A DNA stretch of 64,000 nt, taken from assembly GCA_008508345.1 (NCBI GenBank), contig QNGE01000738.1, forward strand, positions 14,257-78,256. The letters are read 5' to 3'. The position numbers and the translations under genes were made by a program. The DNA comes from Paragonimus westermani (lineage: Eukaryota; Platyhelminthes; Trematoda; Plagiorchiida; Troglotrematidae). The notes beneath the pieces are model-generated. The model saw only the letters and a program-made list of their open reading frames with translations. It was not told the DNA's origin and made no database searches. Of this stretch, positions 1-10,745 are shown piece after piece. The first letter of the stretch is position 1, and each line of letters starts with the position of its first letter.

Positions 1-364
1 GCTTTTTCTTCATGGTTGTGTGGCAGTTAAGCATTAGTGTGAACCACTGATGTATTGTTGTCAATGATGATGTTGATGAATAGCTAATCTGTTGTTGCTT
101 TTCGGAAACGTTCACAATTGCTCCCATATCACTTCTGGTTATCGTCTTACTTGAGTTGTTTCCATCAGTTTATTTCAAAAGCCTACTCATCCCATGCATT
201 TCAGACTTTCTGCAAGATATCCGGGGTGGGTGTCCATCAGAGAATCCGTTGAAAACAACGTAATTTTCTTCGTGGACGCTAAAATGCTGGCATTTACTAA
301 AAGTGAGTTGCATTTAGAGTACGAATTGTAATCCTTTGCTTCGTAAGGTGATGTTTTTCGGAAG
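1..364. other. 5' flank of the transporter gene, no exon recognised
   Basis: The transporter exon that begins near 365 has no usable ATG in its frame: an in-frame TAA lies at 344-346. An upstream exon carrying the initiator must therefore exist. I could not identify it in these bases, and it may lie outside the window. A minus-strand open frame at 187-534 is antisense to the transporter exon and is not counted as a gene. Confidence 0.5.
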
Positions 365-1812
365 CGCTTTGCATTGGTTTCGCTCACTGTCCAAAACACT
401 GCTGTCATCCTGTTAACCAGGTACACGCGGGCCAGACCAGGAGATATGTATTTTGCTTCCACTGCGGTCGTAATGAGTGAGCTTGTAAAACTGATCGCGT
501 GTTTTTTCCTGGTGTTTGCCGAGGAAAATTTCATTTTTCACGCATTTTTACATAACTTGAAAACGAACATAATTCAGGACCCATGGGATTGCATCCTCAT
601 CTCTGTACCTGGCGTTGTCTACACGATACAGAATAATTTGCTGTTTGTCGGCTACTCCCACTTATCCGCCGTATCTTTTCAGGTTAGTTTGCTAAATGTT
701 CTAGAAATCTAAGGTCTTTCTAAACCTTTCCCTCTGGTTTTCTACATTCATGAAACCTCTACATGTTTGATGATATTCGGGGAAAAGGTAACCGAACAGC
801 TCAATCCAGTTAATCGATCCTGGTTGCTGTTCTAACTGTTACCGTTATATGGCCGAATGGTTTATGGAGTAAGGACAACCACTGTAATGATGTAACTTTC
901 AGTTCGGTTGTTTGTCTGCAGCCTATGTACACCTTGATGTTGATTTTTTGAGTTGTGACACTAATTCTGCGCATTATGTTTTTCTCCTTCCCTCTACCGT
1001 CGGGTTTGTTCTTTTCCTTTCAGTTGTACAACATTCAAGCCTCTGTATCAATTACTTACCTATCACTCTCGCTGATGATACCAATCTTACTGCAGTCATA
1101 CCGATTTAACAAGTCACCCGTGCTTTTCGATTCGTTTTTTCAGGTCTCTTACCAACTGAAGATCTTCACTGCTGCCATATTTTTCCGGATCATACTCAAA
1201 CGAAAATTAAGTCGAACACAGTGGTTTTCGCTATTTCTGCTGTTTGTCGGTGTTTCCTTGACACAAGTGAGTGACGCCGCACAAACTCACACAGTGAACA
1301 ACAGCTCCACTTTGGCGGAACAACTCCTCGCACTGTCCTCCGTTCTGTTGGCATGCACATGTTCCGGCTTTGCTGGAGTCTACTTTGAAAAGTTGCTCAA
1401 AGGAAGTCACAAAAGCGTTGCTGTACGAAATATTCAGTTATCGTTTTACGGTATCACTGCTGGTATTATCACCGTTCTGCTCAAAGATGGTGAGGGCGTC
1501 TATGAACATGGGTTTTTCTTTGCCTATGACGGTATTGTTTGGGCCTCTATTCTGACTCAATCTTTAGGAGGTTTGCTAATCGCTGCCACTATCCGATATG
1601 CTGACAACATACTGAAGGGATTCGCACCATCGGTGGCTATTGTTTTGACATTCATTTTGTCAATGTTATTTTTCGAGTTTTCTCCCACATTCGTATTTAT
1701 TGTGGGCGCTATTTTGGTTGTGATAGCTACTGTTCTGTATTCACTGTGTCCTCCTCCGCAATCCGTTGCTCCTTTAAAAGTAACCAAAGAATTGCCTACT
1801 TGTGCTGCCTAA
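365..1812 (+). CDS. SLC35A: Golgi nucleotide-sugar transporter, SLC35A family (UDP-galactose translocator-like), two exons, 5' partial
   Basis: The product should be a multi-pass Golgi antiporter importing a UDP-sugar in exchange for UMP. Proposed join: 365-682 and 1144-1812, about 328 codons before TAA at 1810-1812, close to the family's 325-390 residues. The 461-bp intron has donor AG|GTTAGT (683) and a T-rich acceptor ending TTTTTTCAG (1143), and the phase is 0 on both sides. The join rebuilds the conserved FQ|VSYQLK segment. Other family marks are QNTAVILLTRYTRARPGD in exon 1, GVYFEKLLKGS near 1372-1407 and YADNILKGFA at 1597-1626. Hydrophobic segments run through both exons, and the C-terminus is short and hydrophilic. 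The RYxRxxPGD and LSRxQW motifs favour the UDP-galactose type over UDP-GlcNAc or CMP-sialic acid types; the substrate is inferred. The acceptor after GGAAG at 363-364 is my choice for the exon start; the initiator exon was not found. No stops or frameshifts were seen. Confidence 0.9.
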
Positions 1813-4479
1813 CGCAAGTGCGTTGAGCAGTTCATTGTGATATTTTATTCTGATGGCCAATAGCCCAACGGCAGGATGGTATCCATTTCATAAAACTGTG
1901 ATCATGCTTTGTTTTATTTCAGTTTTTGTTTCACTGAGAGCATTTTCCGCGTTTTTCTACGTCAGTGTTTAGCAACGAGCCTTCAGGCCGTCCCACAATT
2001 CTTGTAACTCTGTCTCCAATGAGATGACATTTCTACTACATAAATTTTAGTCGGTTGATTTGATTTATCTCATTGAAGGGGCTAATTGGAATCTCCGCAT
2101 GGTGGTTAGAAGGGGGAATTGTTCACATTTTACGAGACTGGGGCTTTATGTGAAAGTTTTCAATGACCATCAAGCTGGAGGAAGGATGAATATTAATAGT
2201 TTCCGTGGGTAAGGGTGTTGATTAGCAAATCCACAGTTACATGCTTATGATGCGCTTGTTTCACCTCAACCAACATGACAATCCACACTTCGTGAACTTG
2301 TTCACTAGGTGTGTTGTGAAACACTTGGTTTCACTTAGTCACTAGCTAACCATTTTGAAGACAGTGACATTTTGCTATCACGTGCCAACCAAGACTGCTT
2401 GTGCTGTTCTAGAAGATGGATTGGGTCGCCCCATTCGGTAGAGGGGATGGATGCTCGTTAAAATGCGGGCTGTTTACGGTGGGTCTCGTCTATGGTGCGT
2501 GAATAACTTGCATACCAGACTGATGGCCACGATAGAGCAAACGCTCACGGTATAGTATGATCACCCATCCGAGTAGTTGTATGAGCTCTGGTCGACTATC
2601 TGGTGAGATCGATAATCAAGCGCTCAACCGTTACCGCCTGTTACTTTGGCGTTACATTGGGATAGTACTGGTAGTGTGCTCCTGTTTTCAAATCTGAGCT
2701 CAGGTCTGCCAGACAGGTTCCGTATATACTAATGTTTGGCTCTGCATGTTTGTTTAGTGTTGCTTATCATCGAGCCGTTTTTGTGAACTGCTTCCATTTC
2801 TCAGGTTGTCCGTACTCCGCCGTATTTAGGCCTTGACGATTCCCTACGTTCTTTTCGGTATAGTCCACCAAATATCGGGTTAACTTTACCTCCGGCCTTT
2901 TGGCCCATCGAAACCGAAATTCATCCATACCAACAGGCCTGCACTCACCGACGCACAATTTACTGAGTTCACTTCGTTCGTTGAGTTACATACCCTAACT
3001 TTCAACGAAACTTGATATCTGGTTAATTTCAGTCTAGTGACTTGAATCTTCTGATCGGGGAAAAGATAGGGTCGGTTCTGTAGTTTGCGCATGGAAACTT
3101 TTCTAATTTTATGTAGTAGACAAGTGCTGGGATTATGTACTATCTACTATTGCACAGCAGGCAACTTCGCTTGTGAGTAGTATAGAGCGTAAATCCGGTA
3201 ACTAAAAGGCAAGTCTGAACGCCAGGAAGACGATGAATTAGAAGCGACTATTGGACAAATGTGTACACACTATGGGAGACGTGCCACTAGGGCGAGTGAC
3301 AACGTGCTGTTACCCAGTGTGTGAATACATGTCAGCCATGCAAATCAATGTGCGCGTTCGTAGTCCTATGTTTTAACATAGCCTGTACGGGATTTCATGC
3401 AATAAAAAAATTCGCAGGCCAAACGTCTTTTGCGGTTACCACAATTTGTCGTTCTTCATGACATTTTCCGTGGATTAGTCTGTTTAGCCTCAAACTGCTC
3501 TCGGAGCCAGCTTGAAAGTGTTTTGAACGTTTTTAAAATGACTACAACGCTGTACCATGTATCGATTAACTGTCAGTTCCTGTTGACTCGTGTAACTAGT
3601 GTGGTTTATTTGATTGCGCTTTTACGCATTCAATACTCCAAAACGTGTACAGTCTTAGAACTCCAAATTCTTGACAGTGTGCGTGAGCACGCACCGCTTG
3701 TTCAAGAACCCATATTAGGTATCTGTCTCATGGTGACATCACTTGTGCAGAATTGAAATGACTCACGTCTGTTAAACGCGACACTGTCTTTGTAGCCTGT
3801 CCTTATGCATACAATTATACCATACCTTATTCTTTTAAAGATGTGATCTAAACACCGGTTTCGCTTGATTGCGAGTTTTTAGTTGCATATGGTTACTGCG
3901 GTTAACCACTTATGATGATTTTGCAAACGCGTTCCTGTTTTCGTACTTGTATACAATCTGGAGCCTTTATTTGACGTTATTTTCAGACTTGATTTCTCGT
4001 TACTTCGATTTTTTTCCTACTATGAGCTGCTTTGTTAGCAGCTAGTGCTTGTTACTCTCTATCTGATTAGCCTGATTGATTTGATTACATAGCGAGAACA
4101 TGTTTAGCCTAAAGTTGTAGGAACAAATGTGCGGTCAAATGGATTGCAATACATAGTCAATACTCATTCCAGGCTCATTTTTTGCAATAGGGTAGCCGGA
4201 AAATGTACCAAACAAAAACAGCCAACTAGTCTTTCTAACCGCTTTTTGGGTCCCACTGTTCTTTGCTCATGACAGTAACATCTCAGGTGTTTCTCCATGA
4301 GGCCTATCTGCTATAAAATTCAACGGTAGTTTGTCGAGTATGGCAGTGAGAGGGCAGACAATGGTAATTGTTAACATTTTGTATCACCTCAGTAATAATC
4401 AACAATAACCGGGAATATATATATATAATGTAATGTGGAAATAATGATCAGTTGAGGTGACACTTTTCACAGAAGTTGA
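1813..4479. other. Intergenic, no gene recognised
   Basis: I see no recognisable protein domain here. The longest frame (3430-3756, +, 108 codons) starts on TTG, has no family resemblance and is probably chance. Bases 2380-2640 look repeat-like, but I could not match them to another copy in the window. A short (AT)n tract lies at about 4415-4427. No canonical AATAAA was found soon after the transporter stop codon. Confidence 0.4.
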
Positions 4480-4689
4480 GCAGGCGTTAGAAGAGGGCTT
4501 GACGCACTTGTTTCAACTTGTGTGAACAACAGAAAGCATCCCACTGTGTTGGAGTCACTCGACAGTAGTTCCAATGAAGGCGTCCAAGTCTCTTGCGAAG
4601 ACCATAGGGGGATTGGCTTGACCCCAGACATCACTAGGGTTCTGACACATCGTACTTCGTCGCGTCACTGCAGCTCGAGAGGCAAACAG

Positions 4690-5320
4690 TAGGGAAGAAC
4701 AGGCAGGGTTTATTTCTAGGCGGAGGTGTATTGATCAAATTTTTACTTGTCGCCAAATTCTGAAGCAGCGTCATGTGTACCGTCGGCCCACAATTGCTGT
4801 ATTTCTGGACTGGAAAGCTGTGTTTGGTTCGGTGGATCAGTGTACACTTTTGGAATCACTTAAGCGCAGGGATGTACCGATCAAGTATGCGAACTTGCTG
4901 TTAACGCGTTCTTCCATACTTCAGCTCAGATTAGGGTTCACGATGATCTGTCTGACAGTTTGAGCACCGTGAGCGGCATATTTCAAGGATGTCCGCTTTG
5001 AATATTTTTGTTTGACTTCGTAAGGGACGAAATAATGAAGGACTGTGTAGGACACTCACAGGATACCAGTATAGACTTCACGCCCAGTAGATCACTGATT
5101 CGCTTTGATTATGCTGACGACAAGGTTTTCTGTTTGACATCTGCCAAGCAGGACAAACAATGCTAGATGCCATTTCGCAGTCCGCCATGTATTTCGCTTT
5201 GCAGCCTTGAAGTGCAAAGCGCTTCCTGTGATTACGTAGATTTGGTGTTGAATAACTAATTTATGGACATTTTTAACCGGCTTTCGTACTTATGACGTTG
5301 TATTAGCAGCGGGAGGAACA
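4690..5320 (+). pseudogene. RTE reverse transcriptase core, frameshifted
   Basis: The palm of the RTE polymerase is readable in pieces. The open frame 4775-4963 carries the first aspartate block (AVFLDWKAVFGSVD) and then stops at TGA. A GCPL remnant near 4990 and a YADD-like box near 5110-5130 are in other frames. The second aspartate pair is kept as ADD, but the surrounding frame is broken. The residues between the catalytic boxes keep family spacing, so the decay is mostly point changes and small indels rather than large deletions. Confidence 0.7.
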
Positions 5321-5324
5321 TAGG

Positions 5325-6026
5325 ATGAAATAAAAGCGCGTATCTCTCAAGCTTGGGTTGTATTCACTAATCTGGACACCTCTGGAGACAGAGGGATATC
5401 TTTGAGGCACAATGGTCGCGTATATAAGGCGGAAGTAAGGGCTGTATTGCTTGAGGACTGTGAAACGTGGTTGCTCAGAGTAGAGGACGTGAACCGTCTT
5501 CATATATTTGACCACCGATGTCTGCGCTTGATCGCTCGCGTCGGGATGTACCAAACGGTACGTAACGAAAGGATTAGGAAACGAGCATTTGGTGGTGATT
5601 GCCAAACGAGTTCCTTTGTTTAATCCCTACATTCGAACAGACCTAGATAGTTTGGTCATGAGCTAAGGATGCCAACTAGTCGTCCGTCACAACATGCACT
5701 CTGCCGATGCTGCGGCCGACTGGCGTAAGACGTGAGGTGGACAGATTGTGACCTGGCGTAGAGCAAGGAAGTCGTTCACGAAGGGGTTGACCATTGTAGG
5801 TCATGTTCATCTTCCGAGCTGAGGCCCGAGAGACTCACACAGTGGATGGCTGGAGACGTTGGGTGAGGTGGCGGCTAATCGAGTTCAATTGCGTGAGTGT
5901 TATTGTTGTTTGGTCGAGTTGTCTGCGAATTAGATGTAATGAATGACACGAAAGCCTGCATGAGGCTGTCTTGCCGATGATGCCTTACTTTCATTGATAC
6001 CTCGGTTGTTTACTTGCAAGATTTAG
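5325..6026 (+). repeat. Tandem duplication, unit 1 (RTE 3' end)
   Basis: This unit is repeated at 6028-6729 with a constant 703-bp offset and no mismatch that I could see. It holds the open frame 5402-5623 (a 73-codon RTE C-terminal fragment) and the 3' end of the element. It lacks the GAT-run tail, which follows only unit 2. Both units share the same disabling stops, so the duplication happened after the element had decayed, or it is an assembly artefact. Confidence 0.93.
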
Positions 6027-6027
6027 A

Positions 6028-6729
6028 ATGAAATAAAAGCGCGTATCTCTCAAGCTTGGGTTGTATTCACTAATCTGGACACCTCTGGAGACAGAGGGAT
6101 ATCTTTGAGGCACAATGGTCGCGTATATAAGGCGGAAGTAAGGGCTGTATTGCTTGAGGACTGTGAAACGTGGTTGCTCAGAGTAGAGGACGTGAACCGT
6201 CTTCATATATTTGACCACCGATGTCTGCGCTTGATCGCTCGCGTCGGGATGTACCAAACGGTACGTAACGAAAGGATTAGGAAACGAGCATTTGGTGGTG
6301 ATTGCCAAACGAGTTCCTTTGTTTAATCCCTACATTCGAACAGACCTAGATAGTTTGGTCATGAGCTAAGGATGCCAACTAGTCGTCCGTCACAACATGC
6401 ACTCTGCCGATGCTGCGGCCGACTGGCGTAAGACGTGAGGTGGACAGATTGTGACCTGGCGTAGAGCAAGGAAGTCGTTCACGAAGGGGTTGACCATTGT
6501 AGGTCATGTTCATCTTCCGAGCTGAGGCCCGAGAGACTCACACAGTGGATGGCTGGAGACGTTGGGTGAGGTGGCGGCTAATCGAGTTCAATTGCGTGAG
6601 TGTTATTGTTGTTTGGTCGAGTTGTCTGCGAATTAGATGTAATGAATGACACGAAAGCCTGCATGAGGCTGTCTTGCCGATGATGCCTTACTTTCATTGA
6701 TACCTCGGTTGTTTACTTGCAAGATTTAG
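6028..6729 (+). repeat. Tandem duplication, unit 2 (RTE 3' end)
   Basis: This is the second copy of 5325-6026. The open frame 6105-6326 encodes the same 73 residues. The flanks suggest breakpoints in a short shared TAG(G): the DNA before unit 1 ends CATAGG, unit 1 ends TTTAGA, and unit 2 ends TTTAGG before CACC. The true RTE 3' tail with its GAT run directly follows this unit. Confidence 0.93.
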
Positions 6730-6750
6730 GCACCTTGATGATGATGATGG

Positions 6751-8778
6751 TTAGTAATGTTGTCTGTGATAATAGTGTTGGTGATCGCACGGACGATGCG
6801 ACGAGTGTTTTGGCAGTTTGTGATTCATGCGCTGTGTTTCAGGCGTGTGCCGAATTTGGTTTTCGCTGATTGTGTTTGTTGGCAATGTCGTCACTGTTCG
6901 AACGCAGTGTACATCATCAGACTGGCATGCCAGACAACCACATTGTGCACACACCATGTGGTGTTTAAAAAGCCTTATTTTCTTTATATGGGGAAGCGTG
7001 GTTTAATTTGTTTAAAGTTGCGGTTTGTGGTGGTGAACAGGAGGTGGATTAGAGAATGATCAAGTTTTCAGTTTTCTTTTAGGTTCGAAATCCGTTTTGA
7101 ACTACACGTTGTGCTCCGGGTATCTCAACAGAATTTTTCAGTCACCAAAGATGGACATGCATGCATTTGTGACAATGGCGGGAGAAGGATGTGGTCGTCG
7201 AACTAGCGCTTGATAAAATCAGGGTCAATTTCAAACACATTCGAGTCATTCAGGTCCCATGTTTTTGTCCATAGAATAAAGGAGGATGTAGCTGGAACTA
7301 GGTTCGGGGAGGTAATTATTGCGAATTTAGAGTAGCACTGAACCAAACACACTCTTGGGAGACCCCTGTCGTGATCACAGACGAACATGATCGCTCAGAA
7401 CTGGCTTTTATTTTAAGGGTTCTATCGTCAATTGAAAATTTTATTCAGTTTATGATCCTTGGGTGATATCGTAAGGTTTTAGTTTATAAATAAAGCAGCC
7501 ATAGACGTGAGCACACTTGCAGCATATGACTGGTCAGAAATAAAGCGGTGCTGATTGAGAGAAGATATTTTGTACACAGCTTTTATAGGTGACGTTCTTT
7601 CGTACCCACTCCATTATATTACGAGGAGTGCCAGAGAGGTTTATTGACTGGTTGGTGCTGGATAGTTCTCGACTGCGTGTCTTGAAGACAACCATAACAG
7701 AGACTTGCTTCCAGGCATAAGAGGTGTCAGTCTGAAGTTGTGAACGAGCGGAGCCAGACTAGAAGTCGTTTGTTCAAGGATTTAGGGATGTGTCTTATCT
7801 GGGCCCGGTGGAAAGTATGAGAACATCAGGCAGGATACTTCATCCATCGCGTTCGGAGAAGCCTTCAAGTGGGACTGGTTTGCAACCTATTTGAACGGTC
7901 TTAATGCTGCCGCTCTTTTGGAAGCAACAATTCTAAGGAAACCGAGCGCAGTATATCAGTCCAAGGAGCGTGCGAAAGCAACGGTATATCCAGGTCATGC
8001 TCAGGCTGACGGATGTTTCAAATTGGCAGTCTCTCACCCACGACTAATCGAAACTTCAGACAATCAAAATTTTTGTGAGAGGATGCACCCAAGTATGGGT
8101 GGTGTTCAAGTTGAAACATGTCAAGGGTGACAGCGTGAAAACTCTGAGGTTATATGGAATGACATTTTTTCCCCTAAAAGCTAGTAAGACGTTTTTCGTT
8201 TCGTTCAGTAGGCTCGATGGGTTATCTAGACTAGTCCGACTTTTATTACGTCATATCCGTCTGTCTCTTTACATGCAGTTCTTACTTCACTTGTAAAAAG
8301 TAGACTATGTGACCTCTGTATGCTTATTATGACAGTTGGGTTAAAACTTGGTCCGCATGTCAGCATTTTCAAACATTGGATTTCACAGAAAGCAGGCCAT
8401 GTTTTCGTTACGTTTCACATGTGCATTTCTGTGCGGTCTTGTTGACGTATGGCACTCATGGCTGTGACGCAATAAATAAGGGGAAACCGTCCCGGGATTT
8501 TACGATCAACTTCAAGCAGCGTTTGCCACTGACCCACTGATTAAAACATAGGCAATCTTTTCGGGCATCAGTCATGCCTTACTTCCACAAAGCTAGACTA
8601 TCCAAACCGACTTTTACTATTACCTAAGCACCACAGATTACGGCTGCTAGATACGGGAGAAATGACGGGTGGTGCACCACAGGCTTACTGTGATTAATGT
8701 GGACGCGAATGTCACCGACTTTTCTGAAGCAAATAGAGGCGACCGTAAAAACGAATTGGTTAGACGTGGATGGAGTAG
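6751..8778. other. Intergenic, no gene recognised
   Basis: No domain was recognised. Around 7610-7710 (+) a broken reading resembles the VPERFIDWL region that follows the first aspartate block in RTE polymerases, so another RTE scrap is possible but unproven. The open frames at 6757-7059, 7891-8130 and 8075-8296 show no family features. Confidence 0.35.
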
Positions 8779-9006
8779 TTGATGGCGAACAGATTGAGAG
8801 CGCCCGCCAACACTTCTGTCCACTTGATTTGCTCTTTCAAAGTTAACCCCCAACCAACAGCTCTTAAGCTACGAATTCAAACATGTGATGAGCGGACTAC
8901 TATCAATCAGCTTGACGTGAGCACGTGGCACTGCCACGAGTGTAGCCAGGATCTCGCTGGTTTTCTCCCACTGATAAGTCACCAACGTGTTCACAATCAG
9001 CTATAA
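8779..9006 (+). other. Open frame ending in a C2H2 zinc-finger motif, possibly transposon-derived
   Basis: The frame runs to TAA at 9004-9006 and ends in a good C2H2 finger at 8932-8994: CHEC, twelve residues, then HQRVH (C-x2-C-x12-H-x3-H). Only one finger is visible, and upstream codons in the frame have no recognisable domain. Single C2H2 fingers of this kind occur in some non-LTR retrotransposon proteins of flatworms and in host proteins; the context of mobile-element debris favours the first. I found no splice site that defines it as an exon. Confidence 0.4.
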
Positions 9007-9153
9007 ACGAAGAGACGGCGAGTGAAATGATCGTAGACGGTTCAGTTCTCACCCTTTTTCGTTCGCACAAACCAAATACTAATGTTACTATTAACGTGAC
9101 TTTCTTCCTTTGGGAACCGGAACTCATGTGACCTTCAAACGTGTATGTTAGCG

Positions 9154-9175
9154 ATATATATATATATATATATAT
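9154..9175. repeat. (AT)n microsatellite
   Basis: An uninterrupted AT dinucleotide run of 22 bases, lying just 5' of a tRNA-derived SINE copy. Confidence 0.95.
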
Positions 9176-9192
9176 TCCATATGACATTCAGC

Positions 9193-9350
9193 TGGTTGGG
9201 TAACTCTCACCAAATGTGAAATTTCTGGGCTTCTGACTTGGCTTCGTAGCTTACCTGGTAGGACAATCACCGACTCTGGGCACATTGCTTCTGTCGCTGG
9301 TTCGAATGCAGCCGAAGCCCAGATTTTTCGCAGTTGTCTCTCCTACATAT
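9193..9350 (+). mobile_element. tRNA-derived SINE, family B, copy 1
   Basis: It contains a 78-nt tRNA-like module at 9241-9318 with 5' end GCTTCG and 3' end CGAAGC able to pair as an acceptor stem. The A-box-like part is TTACCTGGTAGGAC, and the B box GGTTCGAATGC is near canonical. The 5' side has the family's shared extension (GGGTAAC, then AAATTTCTGGGCTTCTGACTT). The 3' side has AGATTTTTCGCAGTTGTCTC. The same parts occur at 23693-23940 and twice at 27375-27820. Confidence 0.75.
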
Positions 9351-9696
9351 GTATATCTGATTAGGTCTAAAAGCGAACACTCAGTGATGGGTGTTTATTT
9401 TGACTTTTCTCATCCACATTCGGATCCGCTGTCAAACAAAAAGATTCTCGAAGAACTACTTATTGATTATCGGCTCGTCAGCATGTTTGTCTGTCTATCG
9501 CTCGCCTACACACCGTACTGGGGTTTAGTGGGTGTGGAAGTCGATGTGTCTGTTGAAAGCATTATGAGAGAAGATCGGTTCAAGGACTGGTCGTTCTTGC
9601 TAACGCGACCATCTTGGCGTCCCCAGTTTAAGGTCGTAACCTGTGATTGGGTAGTGTTGCTAAATATGCGACTTCTGGTCTGCCCGCCACATTGCT

Positions 9697-9790
9697 AAGT
9701 GATGTTCGTGTAAATGTGTGTTCAATCGTTTACCAGTTTTGCCTACGTAGGCTTGGTCACAGTCTTGACAAGGAATAGAGTGTCTTACAC
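9697..9790 (-). pseudogene. GIY-YIG endonuclease domain of Penelope-like element 1
   Basis: The minus strand reads SIPCQDCDQAYVGKTGKRLN then HLHEHH. The two cysteines, the YVG corresponding to the YIG half of the name, and the arginine of GKR are present. The domain stops shortly afterwards (stop near 9672), so the part bearing the catalytic glutamate is degraded. In the intact family this nuclease nicks target DNA for reverse-transcriptase priming. Confidence 0.75.
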
Positions 9791-10289
9791 TCGCTTGTTC
9801 ATGCGCTTCAACTGGATCTTTGGTTTTGCACAACTTATTTCGAAGACTGTTTTTTGTCTTGTGAGCGACTTTGACCCCCCAGATTTTCTCATGATGCGTT
9901 CAGTTGCCTCCGAGATCCCGTTTATGTAAGACAGTGCGATGATTCTGTCTCTCGTGTAGCCAGAAACATCAGTCGTTTGGGTCCTGCTGCACGCATTCAT
10001 GAACGGGCTGGGGTAGCCGTTTGAAGTGAATAACTTATACAGGTGCTCTCCCCTTCTTGTAATTCAGGCGTACTACAGTGGATGACTATTCGACGAAGTA
10101 AGGTTCACGCACAACTTTTTTGTGTGATCGCACAGTAACCGTTAAGTAACAGTATAATGTCGGTGGTTGTTGGTTTGCGATATGCGGTCGTCAATATGGC
10201 TCCATCAGATTATCTCAATAATAGTACATCCAAAGTTGGCATTGATGCGTTTCTATTTTCTTGGTGACTTAAAGTTCTGGTAATACCTT

Positions 10290-10650
10290 ATTGATGGCCT
10301 CAGGGAAAATGTTGATCTCCGCACTTTTAATGATAACAAACGTATCCACCTATCTCGGCCACAATGTTGGACGGTACTCCTGGAACGCAGTTCTTTCAAG
10401 GAATTGCACAAAGACTTCAGCAAGCGGTCCTGATAGGGGTGATCCTATTGGTGCTCTTTGTTGTTGTTGTTGATATACTGTAAGAAGGTTTCTGTGCAAA
10501 GTTGTGCTGGATCTACGACGTCGGCTTGATGTGTTCTCACCATTGCACATTATCCCACAGCATACTGGCTAGTGCTTTTGACACTAGTTTGTTCGGAATG
10601 CAAGTGAACCGCGAGCGAACGTCGAACGATACCATTACCTCCTCATCTTT
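10290..10650 (-). pseudogene. Reverse transcriptase palm of Penelope-like element 1
   Basis: The open frame 10350-10550 holds the GSPLSG motif, followed by LERTAFQEYRPTLWPR. The next codon is a stop exactly where the Y of YVDD should be. The following residues VDTFVIIK lack the second D. The residues just before APIGS are a run of glutamines from CAA repeats, unlike the usual sequence there, suggesting a small repeat expansion in the dead copy. Confidence 0.78.
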
Positions 10651-10745
10651 TAATTTCAGGCTCCGCACCTTGTTGAGGAATTTGGAGACACTGCCTATAT
10701 ATATGAGGGACTATTTCTGGGCATCGGTCTAATTAACCTGTAGAG

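Larger units (their letters stand above)
4480..6750 (+). mobile_element. Decayed RTE-type non-LTR retrotransposon, RT to 3' tail
   Basis: Translating with several frame changes gives the order expected of the second half of an RTE-type reverse transcriptase: an HRGI-LTP block near 4605-4640, SREEQAGF near 4690-4715, then CIDQIFTCRQILKQRH and RRPTIAVFLDWKAVFGSVD in 4727-4840. A degraded YADD box (YADDKVF) follows near 5110-5130. The C-terminal segment has CETW, DHRCLRLIARVG and a GGQ-VTWRRARKSFTKG block near 5735-5790. The element ends near 6730 in a (TGA/GAT)n-like run, CTTGATGATGATGATGG, typical of RTE 3' tails. Stops such as the one after CLTV at 4963 show that it is dead. The 5' endonuclease half was not found. 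The last part is duplicated (separate entry). Confidence 0.8.
9600..10745 (-). mobile_element. Penelope-like retroelement 1, RT plus GIY-YIG endonuclease, degraded
   Basis: On the minus strand, in order: VSFDVRSRFTCIP (RT motif A region, about 10610-10645); APIGSPLSGPLAEVF (about 10410-10455); a damaged YVDD box reading *VDTFVIIK (10327-10353); TAYRKPTTTD and CSTPELQ with HKLF-like spacing (10020-10200); and NGYPSPFMN near 9995. A thumb region and a GIY-YIG nuclease follow, with IPCQDCDQAYVGKTGKRL at about 9725-9790 and an HLHEHH box near 9700. This domain order is diagnostic of Penelope-like elements. Stops after the RT core and the lost first tyrosine-aspartate of YVDD show it cannot be active. 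No complete ends were found. Confidence 0.82.

Noticed and set aside
5303..5605. Minus-strand frame repeated at 5991-6308
   Set aside because: It is a shadow of the duplicated RTE segment, whose plus strand carries the recognisable RT residues.
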